The notes under the pieces are model-generated. The model was not told the DNA's origin, did not search any database, and saw nothing but the letters and a program-made list of their open reading frames with translations. 64,000 nucleotides of DNA, from positions 3,348,001-3,412,000 of the forward strand of contig NZ_CP139368.1 in assembly GCF_034120055.1 (NCBI RefSeq). Reading direction: 5' to 3'. Source of the DNA: Microbacterium rhizosphaerae (GTDB lineage: Bacteria > Actinomycetota > Actinomycetes > Actinomycetales > Microbacteriaceae). Made by a program: the position numbers and the translations under genes. Shown here piece after piece: positions 25,546 through 33,789 of this stretch. The stretch's first letter is position 1; each line of letters opens with the position of its first letter.

Positions 25546-28035
25546 ATGAGCCTCCTCCGCCCCTCCACTGCCGTCGACGGCGACACGACGCGGCCGGCGA
25601 TCGAAGAGATCCTCGTGCTGCACCACAGCCACCTCGACGTCGGGTACACGCACTCGCAGCCGATCCTGTGGCGACTGCAGTCCGAGTACCTCACGCAAGT
25701 CCTGGACTGGTTGGAGGACACCGCCGGCGGCCCCGCGGCATCCCGTCCGAAATGGACCTGCGAGGTCACCGAACCCGTCCGGCGATGGCTTCTCACCGCT
25801 TCCGCTGATCAGCGCGATCGGTTCGTCACCCTCGCCCGTGAGGGACGGATCGGCTTCGGCGCCCTGCGCTGGAACACTGCCGCGCTGACGGATCGCACCG
25901 CGCTCCGTCGTCTCGTGGACGGGAAGCGGCAGATCGAGGATCTGACGGGGATGCCCATCCGCGTCGCCTCTCAGCATGACGTGAACGGCATCCCGTGGCC
26001 CCTCGCCGATGTCCTTCTCGACGCTGGCGTCGAACTGTTCATCATGGCGATCAACACCTACCTGGGACGGGCCGTCACGCCGCGACCCGGCGCATTCCAC
26101 TGGGAGGCGCCCTCGGGTCGCCGACTCAGAGTCTTCAACGGCAACCACTACACGATGTTCGACCAGCTTCTCAACGCGTGGGACGACTCCGTAGAGCGGA
26201 TGCAGCAGGGATGGTCAGACTACGCCCAGCACCTCCAGCGCATCGGCTATCGGCTGCCCTTCGCGTACCTGACCACGACCTGCTCCCCCACGCTCTGGGA
26301 CAACGCCCCGCCGAACCCGTTCATGCCGGAGCTGATCGGCCGCTGGAACGCGTCGGCTGCCGCCCCGCGCCTTCGCTACGCGACATACGACGACCTGCTC
26401 GAGAACGTCCGGGACCTCGACCAGGCCTCCCTGCCGGTCGCGCGCGGCGACTGGACGGACTTCTGGAGCTTCGGTTACGGCAGCACGCCGATCGAGACCG
26501 CGCTCAACCAGGCCTCGAAGCCCCTGCTGGAGGCGGCGGTCCGGTTGGATGCGCAGCCCGAGCTGCTCGCTCAGGCCACCGACTGCGTCGACCTGTACGA
26601 CGAGCACACGTGGAGCCATTGGGACACCGAGCTGTCGCACCCGCAAGCCCGCACGCAGGACGCACTGAAAGCCGCTGTGGCATACGAAGGACACGAACTC
26701 GCCAGCATGGCGGTCATGGACGCGCTCGACCGGCTGGCCGAGAACCCACTCGCCGACCGAGGAATGTCGGGCATCCTGGTCTGCAACACCTCCGATCACA
26801 TCCGCGAGGAGTATGTCGAGGTGCCGGCAGCCTGGATCGAGCCGCAGACCACGGCGACCGAGCGAACGTATCGCGCCAGCCGCCTCATGAGCGGCAATCG
26901 ATCGTGGGATCGCCGGCCGGGCGAGCCTCTCCGCACGCTGGGCCCGATCCGGGTCGAGGCAGGCACCTGGCGGATCATCGGCCTCGACGAGCTCCCGTCG
27001 CCCGTCTCCTCCGGATCCATCCGGACGGGCGTCGGCCCTGCGGTCGTCACCTACCGCGGGGTGAACGGCGACGACACCGACCATGCCGAATCGACCACGG
27101 GCTACCTCGAATCACCGTTCCACCGGCTCACCTACAACCTCAAGAGCGGCCGCATCCTGTCGATCATCGACCTCGCGCGTGACCGTGAGCTGCTGGCACC
27201 GCGGCCCGGGATCGACTTCCTCTCCGTGGTCCGCGAGTCCCCCGACCCGCTCGTCGATCCGACCCGCCTCGCGTTCCACCTGCGTGATCTCAGACGCGAG
27301 CAGCTCGATCAGTCGAACTGGCTCGACTGGACGCGGCGCCTCGACCACGCCGACAGAGTGTCCGGTCTCGCCGTCACAACCTCGGACCGCGAGGTCACGC
27401 TCGTGCGGACCCTCCACGTGCGCGGTGTGCCTCCGGTCACCCAGCGCATCGGCCTCAGCGCCGACGACCCGACGATCCACATCGAAGTGACCCTCGACCT
27501 CCCGAACGACGAGTCACCGCACGGCCTCTATCTCGCTCTCCCGCTCGCCCTCGACGCGGGCTGGGGCGCCGCATTCGACACCGCGGGGCAGATCGTCGAG
27601 CTCGACCGTGACCAGCTGCCCGGATCCAGCCGCGGCTGGGTCACCGCCGAGGCGGTCGCGATGGCCTGGGACGACCAGTCCGCCGTGGCGCTGCTCACCC
27701 CGGATGCGCCGCTCGTCCAGTTCGGCGGATTCCACTTCGGACCGCCTCCCGACGCGATCGAGCGGACGCGGCATCCACTCCTGCTGAGCTGGATCAGCAA
27801 CAACTACTGGGACACCAACTTCCCCCGTACCCAGGCCGGGCGGCTCGTGCTTCACTACAGACTGTTGACCCAAGACAGGCCCGATCACGACGCCGTCCTG
27901 CGGCGCGTGTCCGACATGCGCACACCGCTGCTGACCTGGCCGGTGACGACACATGGACGTTCTCCGTCCACGGGTCCATTGCCCGGCACTCCCACCGAAC
28001 GCACGATCGCGGCCCTCGAAGGCGCGGGACGTTGA
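25546..28035 (+). CDS. Glycoside hydrolase family 38-like alpha-mannosidase
   Basis: 829 aa from ATG 25546. The N-terminal catalytic barrel has LVLHHSHLDVGYTHSQPI (zinc His and Asp) and the putative nucleophile Asp in VASQHDVNGIPWPLAD. A long beta-sandwich C-terminus follows (LESPFHRLTYNLKSGRILSI). No signal peptide. Family 38 enzymes release alpha-linked mannose; distant members have other specificities, and motif spacing here is divergent, so substrate is open. It is transcribed after the SGNH esterase and beside the fucose-uptake operon, suggesting breakdown of a fucose- or mannose-containing glycan inside the cell. Confidence 0.82.
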   Translation: MSLLRPSTAVDGDTTRPAIEEILVLHHSHLDVGYTHSQPILWRLQSEYLTQVLDWLEDTAGGPAASRPKWTCEVTEPVRRWLLTASADQRDRFVTLAREGRIGFGALRWNTAALTDRTALRRLVDGKRQIEDLTGMPIRVASQHDVNGIPWPLADVLLDAGVELFIMAINTYLGRAVTPRPGAFHWEAPSGRRLRVFNGNHYTMFDQLLNAWDDSVERMQQGWSDYAQHLQRIGYRLPFAYLTTTCSPTLWDNAPPNPFMPELIGRWNASAAAPRLRYATYDDLLENVRDLDQASLPVARGDWTDFWSFGYGSTPIETALNQASKPLLEAAVRLDAQPELLAQATDCVDLYDEHTWSHWDTELSHPQARTQDALKAAVAYEGHELASMAVMDALDRLAENPLADRGMSGILVCNTSDHIREEYVEVPAAWIEPQTTATERTYRASRLMSGNRSWDRRPGEPLRTLGPIRVEAGTWRIIGLDELPSPVSSGSIRTGVGPAVVTYRGVNGDDTDHAESTTGYLESPFHRLTYNLKSGRILSIIDLARDRELLAPRPGIDFLSVVRESPDPLVDPTRLAFHLRDLRREQLDQSNWLDWTRRLDHADRVSGLAVTTSDREVTLVRTLHVRGVPPVTQRIGLSADDPTIHIEVTLDLPNDESPHGLYLALPLALDAGWGAAFDTAGQIVELDRDQLPGSSRGWVTAEAVAMAWDDQSAVALLTPDAPLVQFGGFHFGPPPDAIERTRHPLLLSWISNNYWDTNFPRTQAGRLVLHYRLLTQDRPDHDAVLRRVSDMRTPLLTWPVTTHGRSPSTGPLPGTPTERTIAALEGAGR

Positions 28036-28516
28036 CGTCTGCACTCAGTGTGGCGTAGGTCGGACCGCCGTCCGTAGGCCCCGGCCATGCACACCTGGCG
28101 GACAGCGCGGATCGCCTCTTCGATTCACGGCAGGGACGAGGTTTGCGCAGCACGCGCGTCGGCGACGGGCGCAATCGTGAGAGGCGGTCGGGTCAGAAGT
28201 CAACACGCGGCTATCCACCCCTAGAGGCGCCACCGGCCAGTCCGCAAAAAGTCCGCAGAATCCTCACCGCAGGTCACTCGACGCCGTCCGCGGGCAACCC
28301 TACTTCCGCGTGATTCCGCGGTTCCCGTCCGAACCCGTCGCCCGACTACCTGCCGGATGCCGTTCGTCAACTACCGCTGACGCGCCCCTTTGCCGGGGTC
28401 TTCCGGGTTCAATCCGCAGGGAGTCCGCAGTAATCGTTCGGACTCGGGCTGGTCGTCGCGCACGACCGGCGGCGGCCTCGGCGCAGACGATCGGCCGAAC
28501 ATGCGGACGCCGGAGG
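28036..28516. other. Non-coding stretch with repeated GTCCGCA words
   Basis: No convincing gene. GTCCGCA occurs at 28240, 28251 and 28423, with a related ATCCGCAG at 28411; the pair GTCCGCAAAAAGTCCGCA is conspicuous. Such words could be remains of an integration site or binding sites, but no integrase or tRNA is visible. Otherwise I see nothing. Confidence 0.3.
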
Positions 28517-29158
28517 TCAGCGCATGGCCGCCTGGATGCGGCGGTCCAGGTCGTCCAGCTCCGCGAGCAGGTCGTTGGCGACCCACACCCGGTCGCGTTT
28601 GCGGCCCGTGATCTCGCGGATCACCGCCGCGTCCTCGAGCCGAGCGATCGCGGTGTACACGGCGGAGGTGTTGGCGCCGGCGTGAGCCTCGACCTCTGCG
28701 GCGGTCATGCCGGGGTGGTCGTAGAAGACGGGCAGCAGGGTCGCTGCAGCGGAGCCCCTCCGAGCCTTCACCTGGGCAGCCCACTCCTCCGGTCGCGCCT
28801 TGATCCTCTCGATCGAGATGCGAGACTCGGATGCCTCGACCTGCGCCGACCGCATGAACAGCAGTGCCAGCGGCTCCGGGTCGCCCGACCGATAGAGCCC
28901 CAGCGCCTCGAAATACTCCTCCCGTCGGGCGAGGATCCCGCTGGCCAGCGGGATCACGGCGTGCCGAGCGACACCCCGGCGACGCAGCGACGCCGAGACG
29001 AGCGCCCGCCCGATCCGGCCGTTGCCGTCGGTGAAGGGGTGGATCAACTCGAACTGGGCGTGGGCGATCGCGGCTTGCATCAGCGCGGGCACATCGTCGC
29101 GGTTCAGGTAGGCGAGCAGGTCATCCATGAATTCAGGCACACGCTCGGGTGCGCTCAT
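28517..29158 (-). CDS. Fic-domain protein lacking the usual N-terminal half
   Basis: 213 aa. The AMP-transfer motif HPFTDGNGRIGR is intact, and a C-terminal winged-helix segment follows (MTAAEVEAHAGANTSAVYTAIARLEDAAVI). Typical Fic proteins of this class are about 350-390 aa, with a Fic_N domain and an inhibitory helix ahead of the Fic core. Here an in-frame TAG lies just upstream of the ATG, so that half is absent. Fic enzymes modify target proteins with AMP. It may be a truncated relic or a short, uninhibited form; the inverted repeat directly upstream suggests a real promoter. Confidence 0.7.
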   Translation of the reverse strand: MSAPERVPEFMDDLLAYLNRDDVPALMQAAIAHAQFELIHPFTDGNGRIGRALVSASLRRRGVARHAVIPLASGILARREEYFEALGLYRSGDPEPLALLFMRSAQVEASESRISIERIKARPEEWAAQVKARRGSAAATLLPVFYDHPGMTAAEVEAHAGANTSAVYTAIARLEDAAVIREITGRKRDRVWVANDLLAELDDLDRRIQAAMR

Positions 29159-29186
29159 CCTGGAATTGTGACGACGCTATTCCAGG
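29159..29186. promoter_or_regulatory. Inverted repeat immediately upstream of the Fic gene
   Basis: CCTGGAAT and ATTCCAGG are perfect 8-bp arms around 12 nt; the first arm touches the start codon. A further half-like CTGGAAC lies at 29201, and TTGCAATTGTAA is between. An autoregulatory operator is likely, since the Fic protein ends in a winged helix. Confidence 0.5.
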
Positions 29187-29282
29187 TTTGCAATTGTAAT
29201 CTGGAACAGGGAAACCTCCTTCCCGCTGCCTCATGATTCGCCGGAGCCGGCTTCCGCCCTCGGTCCCACCGCTTCCGGAACG

Positions 29283-30098
29283 TCAGTTCGCAGAGGCCTC
29301 GTCGGCGCTCCCGCTCGGATTGGGTACCGTGCCGCCGTAACGCGCTGCGACGCCTCCCGTCTGCACGGGGACCCCGTCGACGGGGGCGCCGTACTCCGGC
29401 GAGTACGTGCGGCTGAATCGGAAGACATCGACGAATCGCTGCAGTCGCGCGTCAGCGGGATCCGAGAGCTGCAGCTGGTGGCCCCACGAGGAGATGACGA
29501 TGGGGCTCGGCAGGTTGTCATCCGCCCACGGGGCGAGGGTGAGGTATCGGTTGGACTGGCCGGGCAGCCCCGGAATCTGCTCCCGGATCACGGTTTGCTT
29601 GCCGACGAAGTCGACGAGCTGCCGAACCTGGGCTGCCGGCAGCGAGGCGCGGTACGCGATCCAGACTCCGCCGTGCTCCAGCGTGTGCACCGCGCGCTCG
29701 CTCGGCACCGGCTTGTCGTACACGCCGGCGTTCATCCACACGGGATCGTGCGGGCCGCCGGCGGGCGGCGCGCTCACGTAGGTCACCTTGCCGGTGACGT
29801 GGGTGTGCTCCTCGGCGCCGCCGAGCGCGGTGCCGTTCGCGTCGACCGCCGTCGACCACGCGATCACGCCGGGGATGCCGGAATCGTCGGCGACCGTGGT
29901 GACGGGCCGCTGGGTCGTCGCGGGTGCGCCCGCCGCGGGCCCCGCGGGGATGATCTCGCCGCCCGCCGAGGCGCCCGACGCCGCTGACGGGCTCAGGCGG
30001 CTGGAGCCCGATTCGGGAGGGCTGCCGGCCGCACACGCACAGAGAAGGATGCTCGACGCAGCAAGGAGCACGGTCAGACGACGGACACGAGGGCGCAT
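29283..30098 (-). CDS. DUF3105 lipoprotein
   Basis: 271 aa. The signal sequence ends in a lipobox (LTVLLAASSILLCAC). A low-complexity Ser/Ala/Gly linker leads to the DUF3105 core: HDPVWMNAGVYDKPVPSE, VHTLEHGGVWIAYR, ISSWGHQLQL and PEYGAPVDGVPVQTGG. DUF3105 proteins are common surface proteins of actinobacteria with unknown function. The conserved His/Glu/Asp residues suggest metal binding. Confidence 0.85.
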   Translation of the reverse strand: MRPRVRRLTVLLAASSILLCACAAGSPPESGSSRLSPSAASGASAGGEIIPAGPAAGAPATTQRPVTTVADDSGIPGVIAWSTAVDANGTALGGAEEHTHVTGKVTYVSAPPAGGPHDPVWMNAGVYDKPVPSERAVHTLEHGGVWIAYRASLPAAQVRQLVDFVGKQTVIREQIPGLPGQSNRYLTLAPWADDNLPSPIVISSWGHQLQLSDPADARLQRFVDVFRFSRTYSPEYGAPVDGVPVQTGGVAARYGGTVPNPSGSADEASAN

Positions 30099-30176
30099 GC
30101 CACCATCTCAGCACGTGCAGTCACGGAATCGCCTGGAGCCCGCACGAGGATCGCGCTCGTACAGCGTATGACCAGG

Positions 30177-31193
30177 TCAGCTCGTGAGGACGACCTTCCC
30201 GATGTTCCTGCGCTCCTCGATGTGCCTGTGCGCCGTCGCGACCTCCGCGAGGGGAAAGCTGCGGTCGACGTGCGGGCGCACCCACCCCGCATCCACACCC
30301 GCGAGAAGTGTCCGCATCCACCCCGCCGTCATCTCGGCCTCGCCCCACATGTGACCGAGATTGACGCCGAAGACGGCCTTGTTCGCATTCATGAGCGCCA
30401 CCGGATGGAACAACGGCATGCCCGCGGCGACCCGGCCGAGGCGCAGCGGTCCGGCGAGCTTCGACGACGTCGCGGTCGAGACCCCGAACATCCCGAGCCG
30501 GCCGCCCGAGCGCAGCGCGCGGTAGCTCTTCTTCCAGTGGGCGCCGCCGAGCGGATCGGTGACGAGCGCGACGCCCTTCCCGCCGGTGAGGCGGTCGACT
30601 TCTTTCGTCCAATCCGTCGTGCGGTAGTCGATGAGCTCATGGGCGCCCCGCTCGAGGAGGAACGGATGCTTCGCGCTGCTGGCGGTGCCGTAGATCGTCG
30701 CGCCGACATGCCGGGCGATGTCGATCGCGGCGAGACCGACGCCGCCGCCCGCGTTGTGGATGAGCACCGTCTCGTCGGCCTTGAGCGAGCCCATGACCAC
30801 GAGCAGCTGCCACGCCGTCAGGTATGCCACGGGAAGGGACGCCCCCTCCTCGTGCGAGAGGCCGGACGGCTTCATGAAGACCTGGCCGACGGGAACCGAG
30901 ACGACGTCTGCGTAGCCCCCGAATCGGGTGAGCCCGATGACCTCGGTGCCGACCAGCGCGGGATCGACTCCCCCGCCGACCGCGTCGACCGAGCCCGACA
31001 CCTCGTAGCCGACCACGACGGGCGGTTTCGGAGCATCGGGGTACAGACCCTCCCTCGCCAGGATGTCGGCGAAGTTGATGCCGCTCGCCCTGACGCGAAT
31101 ACGCGCCTCTCCAGGGGCCGGTCGGGGGTCGGGGCCCTCGCGCAACTGGAGCTTCTCCGGGCCGCCATGACCGACGATCACCGCCTGCAACAT
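30177..31193 (-). CDS. Zinc-independent quinone oxidoreductase-like MDR protein
   Basis: 338 aa. MDR fold without the zinc cysteines: GINFADILAREGLYP, VVGYEVSGSVDAVGG, then the NADPH loop HNAGGGVGLAAIDIA and LVTDPLGGAHWKKSYRAL. The C-terminus (HRHIEERRNIGKVVL) is typical of quinone reductase/vertebrate VAT-1-like members. It probably reduces quinones or enones with NADPH. It appears monocistronic. Confidence 0.88.
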   Translation of the reverse strand: MLQAVIVGHGGPEKLQLREGPDPRPAPGEARIRVRASGINFADILAREGLYPDAPKPPVVVGYEVSGSVDAVGGGVDPALVGTEVIGLTRFGGYADVVSVPVGQVFMKPSGLSHEEGASLPVAYLTAWQLLVVMGSLKADETVLIHNAGGGVGLAAIDIARHVGATIYGTASSAKHPFLLERGAHELIDYRTTDWTKEVDRLTGGKGVALVTDPLGGAHWKKSYRALRSGGRLGMFGVSTATSSKLAGPLRLGRVAAGMPLFHPVALMNANKAVFGVNLGHMWGEAEMTAGWMRTLLAGVDAGWVRPHVDRSFPLAEVATAHRHIEERRNIGKVVLTS

Positions 31194-31323
31194 GGGAATC
31201 CTCCCGTCGAGCGACTGTCGTGCGACCGCCGCGCACGCCGACGATGTCGAGGCCGAGCCTACGCCGGCCGGGTCACTCGCTGCTCCTCCTGGATGCTGCC
31301 GGCTCGCAGCAGGCGCTGCGGGA

Positions 31324-31485
31324 TCATCGGCCGAAGAGCTTGGCGAAGAAGCCGTCGCTCTTCTCGCTCTCGTGGCCCGGGCAGCGCTGTGAGACGGGCA
31401 CGCCGCGCATGACCTGGTCGACGTGCTGTCCGCATCCGGACCAGGTGGTCTTGCCGCAGGTGCGGCAGGTGACTGCAGAACACAT
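31324..31485 (-). CDS. 53-aa cysteine-containing protein of the persulfide-response operon
   Basis: ATG 31485 to TGA 31324, 53 aa, too small for most gene callers. It starts MCSAVTCRTCGKTTWSGCGQ and ends CPGHESEK...FFAKLFGR. Five cysteines, including a CxxC pair, and two histidines suggest metal or persulfide binding. It lies 28 bp after the CsoR/CstR-type repressor on the same strand. Similar short proteins seem to accompany actinobacterial CsoR/rhodanese loci; the function is unknown. Confidence 0.75.
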   Translation of the reverse strand: MCSAVTCRTCGKTTWSGCGQHVDQVMRGVPVSQRCPGHESEKSDGFFAKLFGR

Positions 31486-31513
31486 GGGTGTCTCTTCTTT
31501 CTGTGGTGGGGGG

Positions 31514-31789
31514 TCAGGCGAGCATGAGGAAGAGCTTCTCGAGCTCTTCGGTGGTCAGTCCCTGCTGGTCGCGGGCCGCATCCGGGTCGGCGATGCAGTC
31601 CTTCATCGCCGACGACACGATCGCGAATCCGGCACGGTCCAGCGCGCTGGAGACGGCGGAGAGCTGGGTGACGATGTCGCGGCAGGATCGGCCGTCCTCG
31701 ACGGCGGCGATGACACCGTCGAGCTGTCCGCGGGCGCGGCGCAGCCGGTTGAGGATGCGCTTGTGCGCATCGGGGTCGGTCGGGTTCAT
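31514..31789 (-). CDS. CsoR/CstR-family repressor, probably persulfide-sensing
   Basis: 91 aa all-helical family-DUF156 repressor. C36 (GRSCRDIV) and C65 (AMKDCIAD) are kept with the standard 29-residue spacing, but position 61, the copper-ligand His in CsoR, is Ala. Cys-Cys without the His is the hallmark of CstR-type sensors that form di- or trisulfide bridges with reactive sulfur. The gene order, between a rhodanese-fused CoA-disulfide reductase and a Cys-rich small protein, supports sulfur rather than copper. CsoR-like operators lie upstream of the operon. Confidence 0.82.
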   Translation of the reverse strand: MNPTDPDAHKRILNRLRRARGQLDGVIAAVEDGRSCRDIVTQLSAVSSALDRAGFAIVSSAMKDCIADPDAARDQQGLTTEELEKLFLMLA

Positions 31790-31830
31790 GGGGTGCGTCC
31801 CTTCGGGATCGGAGGTGGATTCACGGGCGT

Positions 31831-33522
31831 CTACGCCGCCTTGAGCGCCTGGTCGTCCGCGAGCACGTCGGGCTCGCGTTCACCGAGCCAGGCGCGCAGG
31901 GTCAGCATGCCGCCGGAGAGGGATGCCGAGTCGAAGCCGGCCTGGGTGAGCACCCGGTGGGCGATCGCCGAGCGCACCCCGGACTGGCAGGTCACCCGCA
32001 CGGGCCGTCCGGCGGCGGCGGCATGGACCTCGTCGAGCCGGTCGCGCAGCTCGGTGTGCGGGATGTGCAGCGATCCGGGCAGGTACCCGGTGTCGTACTC
32101 CGCGCGGGTGCGCACGTCGAGGATCAGCGCACTGTCCGCCAGCTCGTCCAGCTGCTCCGGGTACCACAGGGAGAGCGTGCCGTTCAGAACGTTCTCCCCC
32201 ACCATGCCGGTCAGGTTGACCGGGTCCTTGGCCTGCCCGTAGGGCGGGGAATAGGCGAGGTCCAGGTCGATCAGGTCGCCGACCCGCATTCCGGCGCGGA
32301 TCGCGGTGGCCAGCACGTCAATGCGCTTGTCCACACCCTCCGTGCCCACCGCCTGCGCGCCCAGCAGCAGACCATCGGTGGCGCGGATCTGCACCACGAG
32401 ATGGATCTGCGCCGCGCCGGGGAAGTACCCGGCGTGCTGGTTGGGGTGCAGGTGCAGCGTCCGGTACGCGACGCCGGCAGCATCCAACGCGGCCCGGTTC
32501 GCGCCGGTCAGAGCCGCCGTCAGCTTCCCGACGCGCACGATCGCCGTGCCCACCGGCTGCGGCACCGCACGCGCCCGGTCGGGGCGCAGGATGTCGTCCG
32601 CGATCAGCCGCCCGGCCCGGTTGGCCGGGCCGGCGAGGGCGACCGGCCGGCGGATACCGGTGACCGCATCCACCGACACCGTCGCATCTCCCGCTGCCCA
32701 CACGTGCGGCGCGGAGGTGCGCCCGTGCCCGTCCACGACGATCGCGCCACGCTCGCACACGATACCGGCCGCTTCGAACGGTGCCGTGTCCGGGCGCACC
32801 CCTACCGACAGCACCACGATGTCGGCAGGCAGCCGCTGCCCGTCAGCGAGGACCACGGTGTCGGCATCCCGGCCGTGTTCCACGGCCGCCGCACCGATGC
32901 CGGTGCGCACCTCGATGCCCAGCTCCGCGAGCTCCTGCGTGACCAGCCAGGCGAGCTCGCTCTCCAGCGGGGGCAGCGGATGCGGGGCGAGCTCGACGAT
33001 CGACACGTCCAGCCCCTGACGGGCAAGCGCTTCGGCCGCTTCCAGGCCGATGAACCCGGCACCCAGAACGACAGCGCGGCCCGCGCCGCCCAGGACCGCG
33101 TCGCGCAGAGCCACCGCATCCTCCACCGTGCGCAGCGTCCGCACCCGCGGCGAATCCAGCCCCGGCAACGGCGGGCGCACCGCCGACGCCCCCGGCGAGA
33201 GCACCAGCGCGTCATACGCCAAGTCATACGAGCCCTCCGCGGTGGCCACCGTCACGGTCTTCGCGGAGGTGTCCACCGCCGTGACCTCGCTGCCGGTGCG
33301 CACATCCAGGGCAAGCGCCGCACGCAGCGACTCCGGCGTCTGCACCAGCAGAGAACGCTCCTGCGCGATCTCACCACCCACGAAATACGGCAGACCGCAA
33401 TTCGCGAACGACACATGCGCGCCCCGCTCCAACACCACGATCTCCGCGCCCTCATCCAACCGCCGAGCCCGCGCCGCAGCACTCATACCACCCGCGACAC
33501 CACCCACGATCACAATCCTCAA
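31831..33522 (-). CDS. CoA-disulfide reductase/rhodanese fusion
   Basis: 563 aa. FAD loop IVIVGGVAGGMSAAARARR; active-site C42 (SFANCGLPYFVGG) as in CoA-disulfide reductase; NAD(P)H loop VVLGAGFIGLEAAEALA; dimer domain with HPNQHAGYFPGA. The last ~100 residues form a rhodanese with the loop VTCQSGVRSA. Such fusions reduce CoA persulfide or polysulfide. I chose TTG 33522, which has GGAGAGG upstream and begins exactly at the FAD motif; upstream in-frame ATGs fall within or beyond the operators. Confidence 0.87.
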   Translation of the reverse strand: MRIVIVGGVAGGMSAAARARRLDEGAEIVVLERGAHVSFANCGLPYFVGGEIAQERSLLVQTPESLRAALALDVRTGSEVTAVDTSAKTVTVATAEGSYDLAYDALVLSPGASAVRPPLPGLDSPRVRTLRTVEDAVALRDAVLGGAGRAVVLGAGFIGLEAAEALARQGLDVSIVELAPHPLPPLESELAWLVTQELAELGIEVRTGIGAAAVEHGRDADTVVLADGQRLPADIVVLSVGVRPDTAPFEAAGIVCERGAIVVDGHGRTSAPHVWAAGDATVSVDAVTGIRRPVALAGPANRAGRLIADDILRPDRARAVPQPVGTAIVRVGKLTAALTGANRAALDAAGVAYRTLHLHPNQHAGYFPGAAQIHLVVQIRATDGLLLGAQAVGTEGVDKRIDVLATAIRAGMRVGDLIDLDLAYSPPYGQAKDPVNLTGMVGENVLNGTLSLWYPEQLDELADSALILDVRTRAEYDTGYLPGSLHIPHTELRDRLDEVHAAAAGRPVRVTCQSGVRSAIAHRVLTQAGFDSASLSGGMLTLRAWLGEREPDVLADDQALKAA

Positions 33523-33542
33523 CGTCGCCTCTCCTTCACGAG

Positions 33543-33583
33543 ATACCCCCTCGGGTATACCCAGCATACACCCCCGGGGGTAT
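33543..33583. promoter_or_regulatory. Two CsoR/CstR-type operators
   Basis: ATACCCCCTCGGGTAT (33543-33558) has 6-bp arms, and ACCCCCGGGGGT (33570-33581) is a perfect 12-bp palindrome flanked by CAT and ATG. The TACCC(N)GGGTA type is the known binding pattern of CsoR/CstR repressors. They lie just upstream of the reductase start, the first gene of the operon encoding the repressor. Confidence 0.78.
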
Positions 33584-33789
33584 GCGAGATTCCGCTGCAC
33601 CCGTCGAGGACTCTCGCGTTCGTGATCATGCACCGCCGGCCGCGGCGGCCCGAAGCCTGACATCCGTGGGCGGCGCGGGAACCGGCCGATGCGCCTGGCC
33701 GATCGCGGGCGTATCCTGATACCGGATGGCCCAGACCCTGTCATCGGCGCGACTATCCTGCGCGCGCCGCAGTGGACAGGGGTATCTCC

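Noticed and set aside
31259-31483. 74-codon minus-strand ORF
   Set aside because: Out of frame with the better 53-aa Cys protein at 31324-31485, which has conserved-looking CxxC motifs and a sensible start.
31514-31789. Copper-responsive CsoR
   Set aside because: The His ligand position is Ala and no copper ATPase or chaperone is nearby; sulfur genes surround it.
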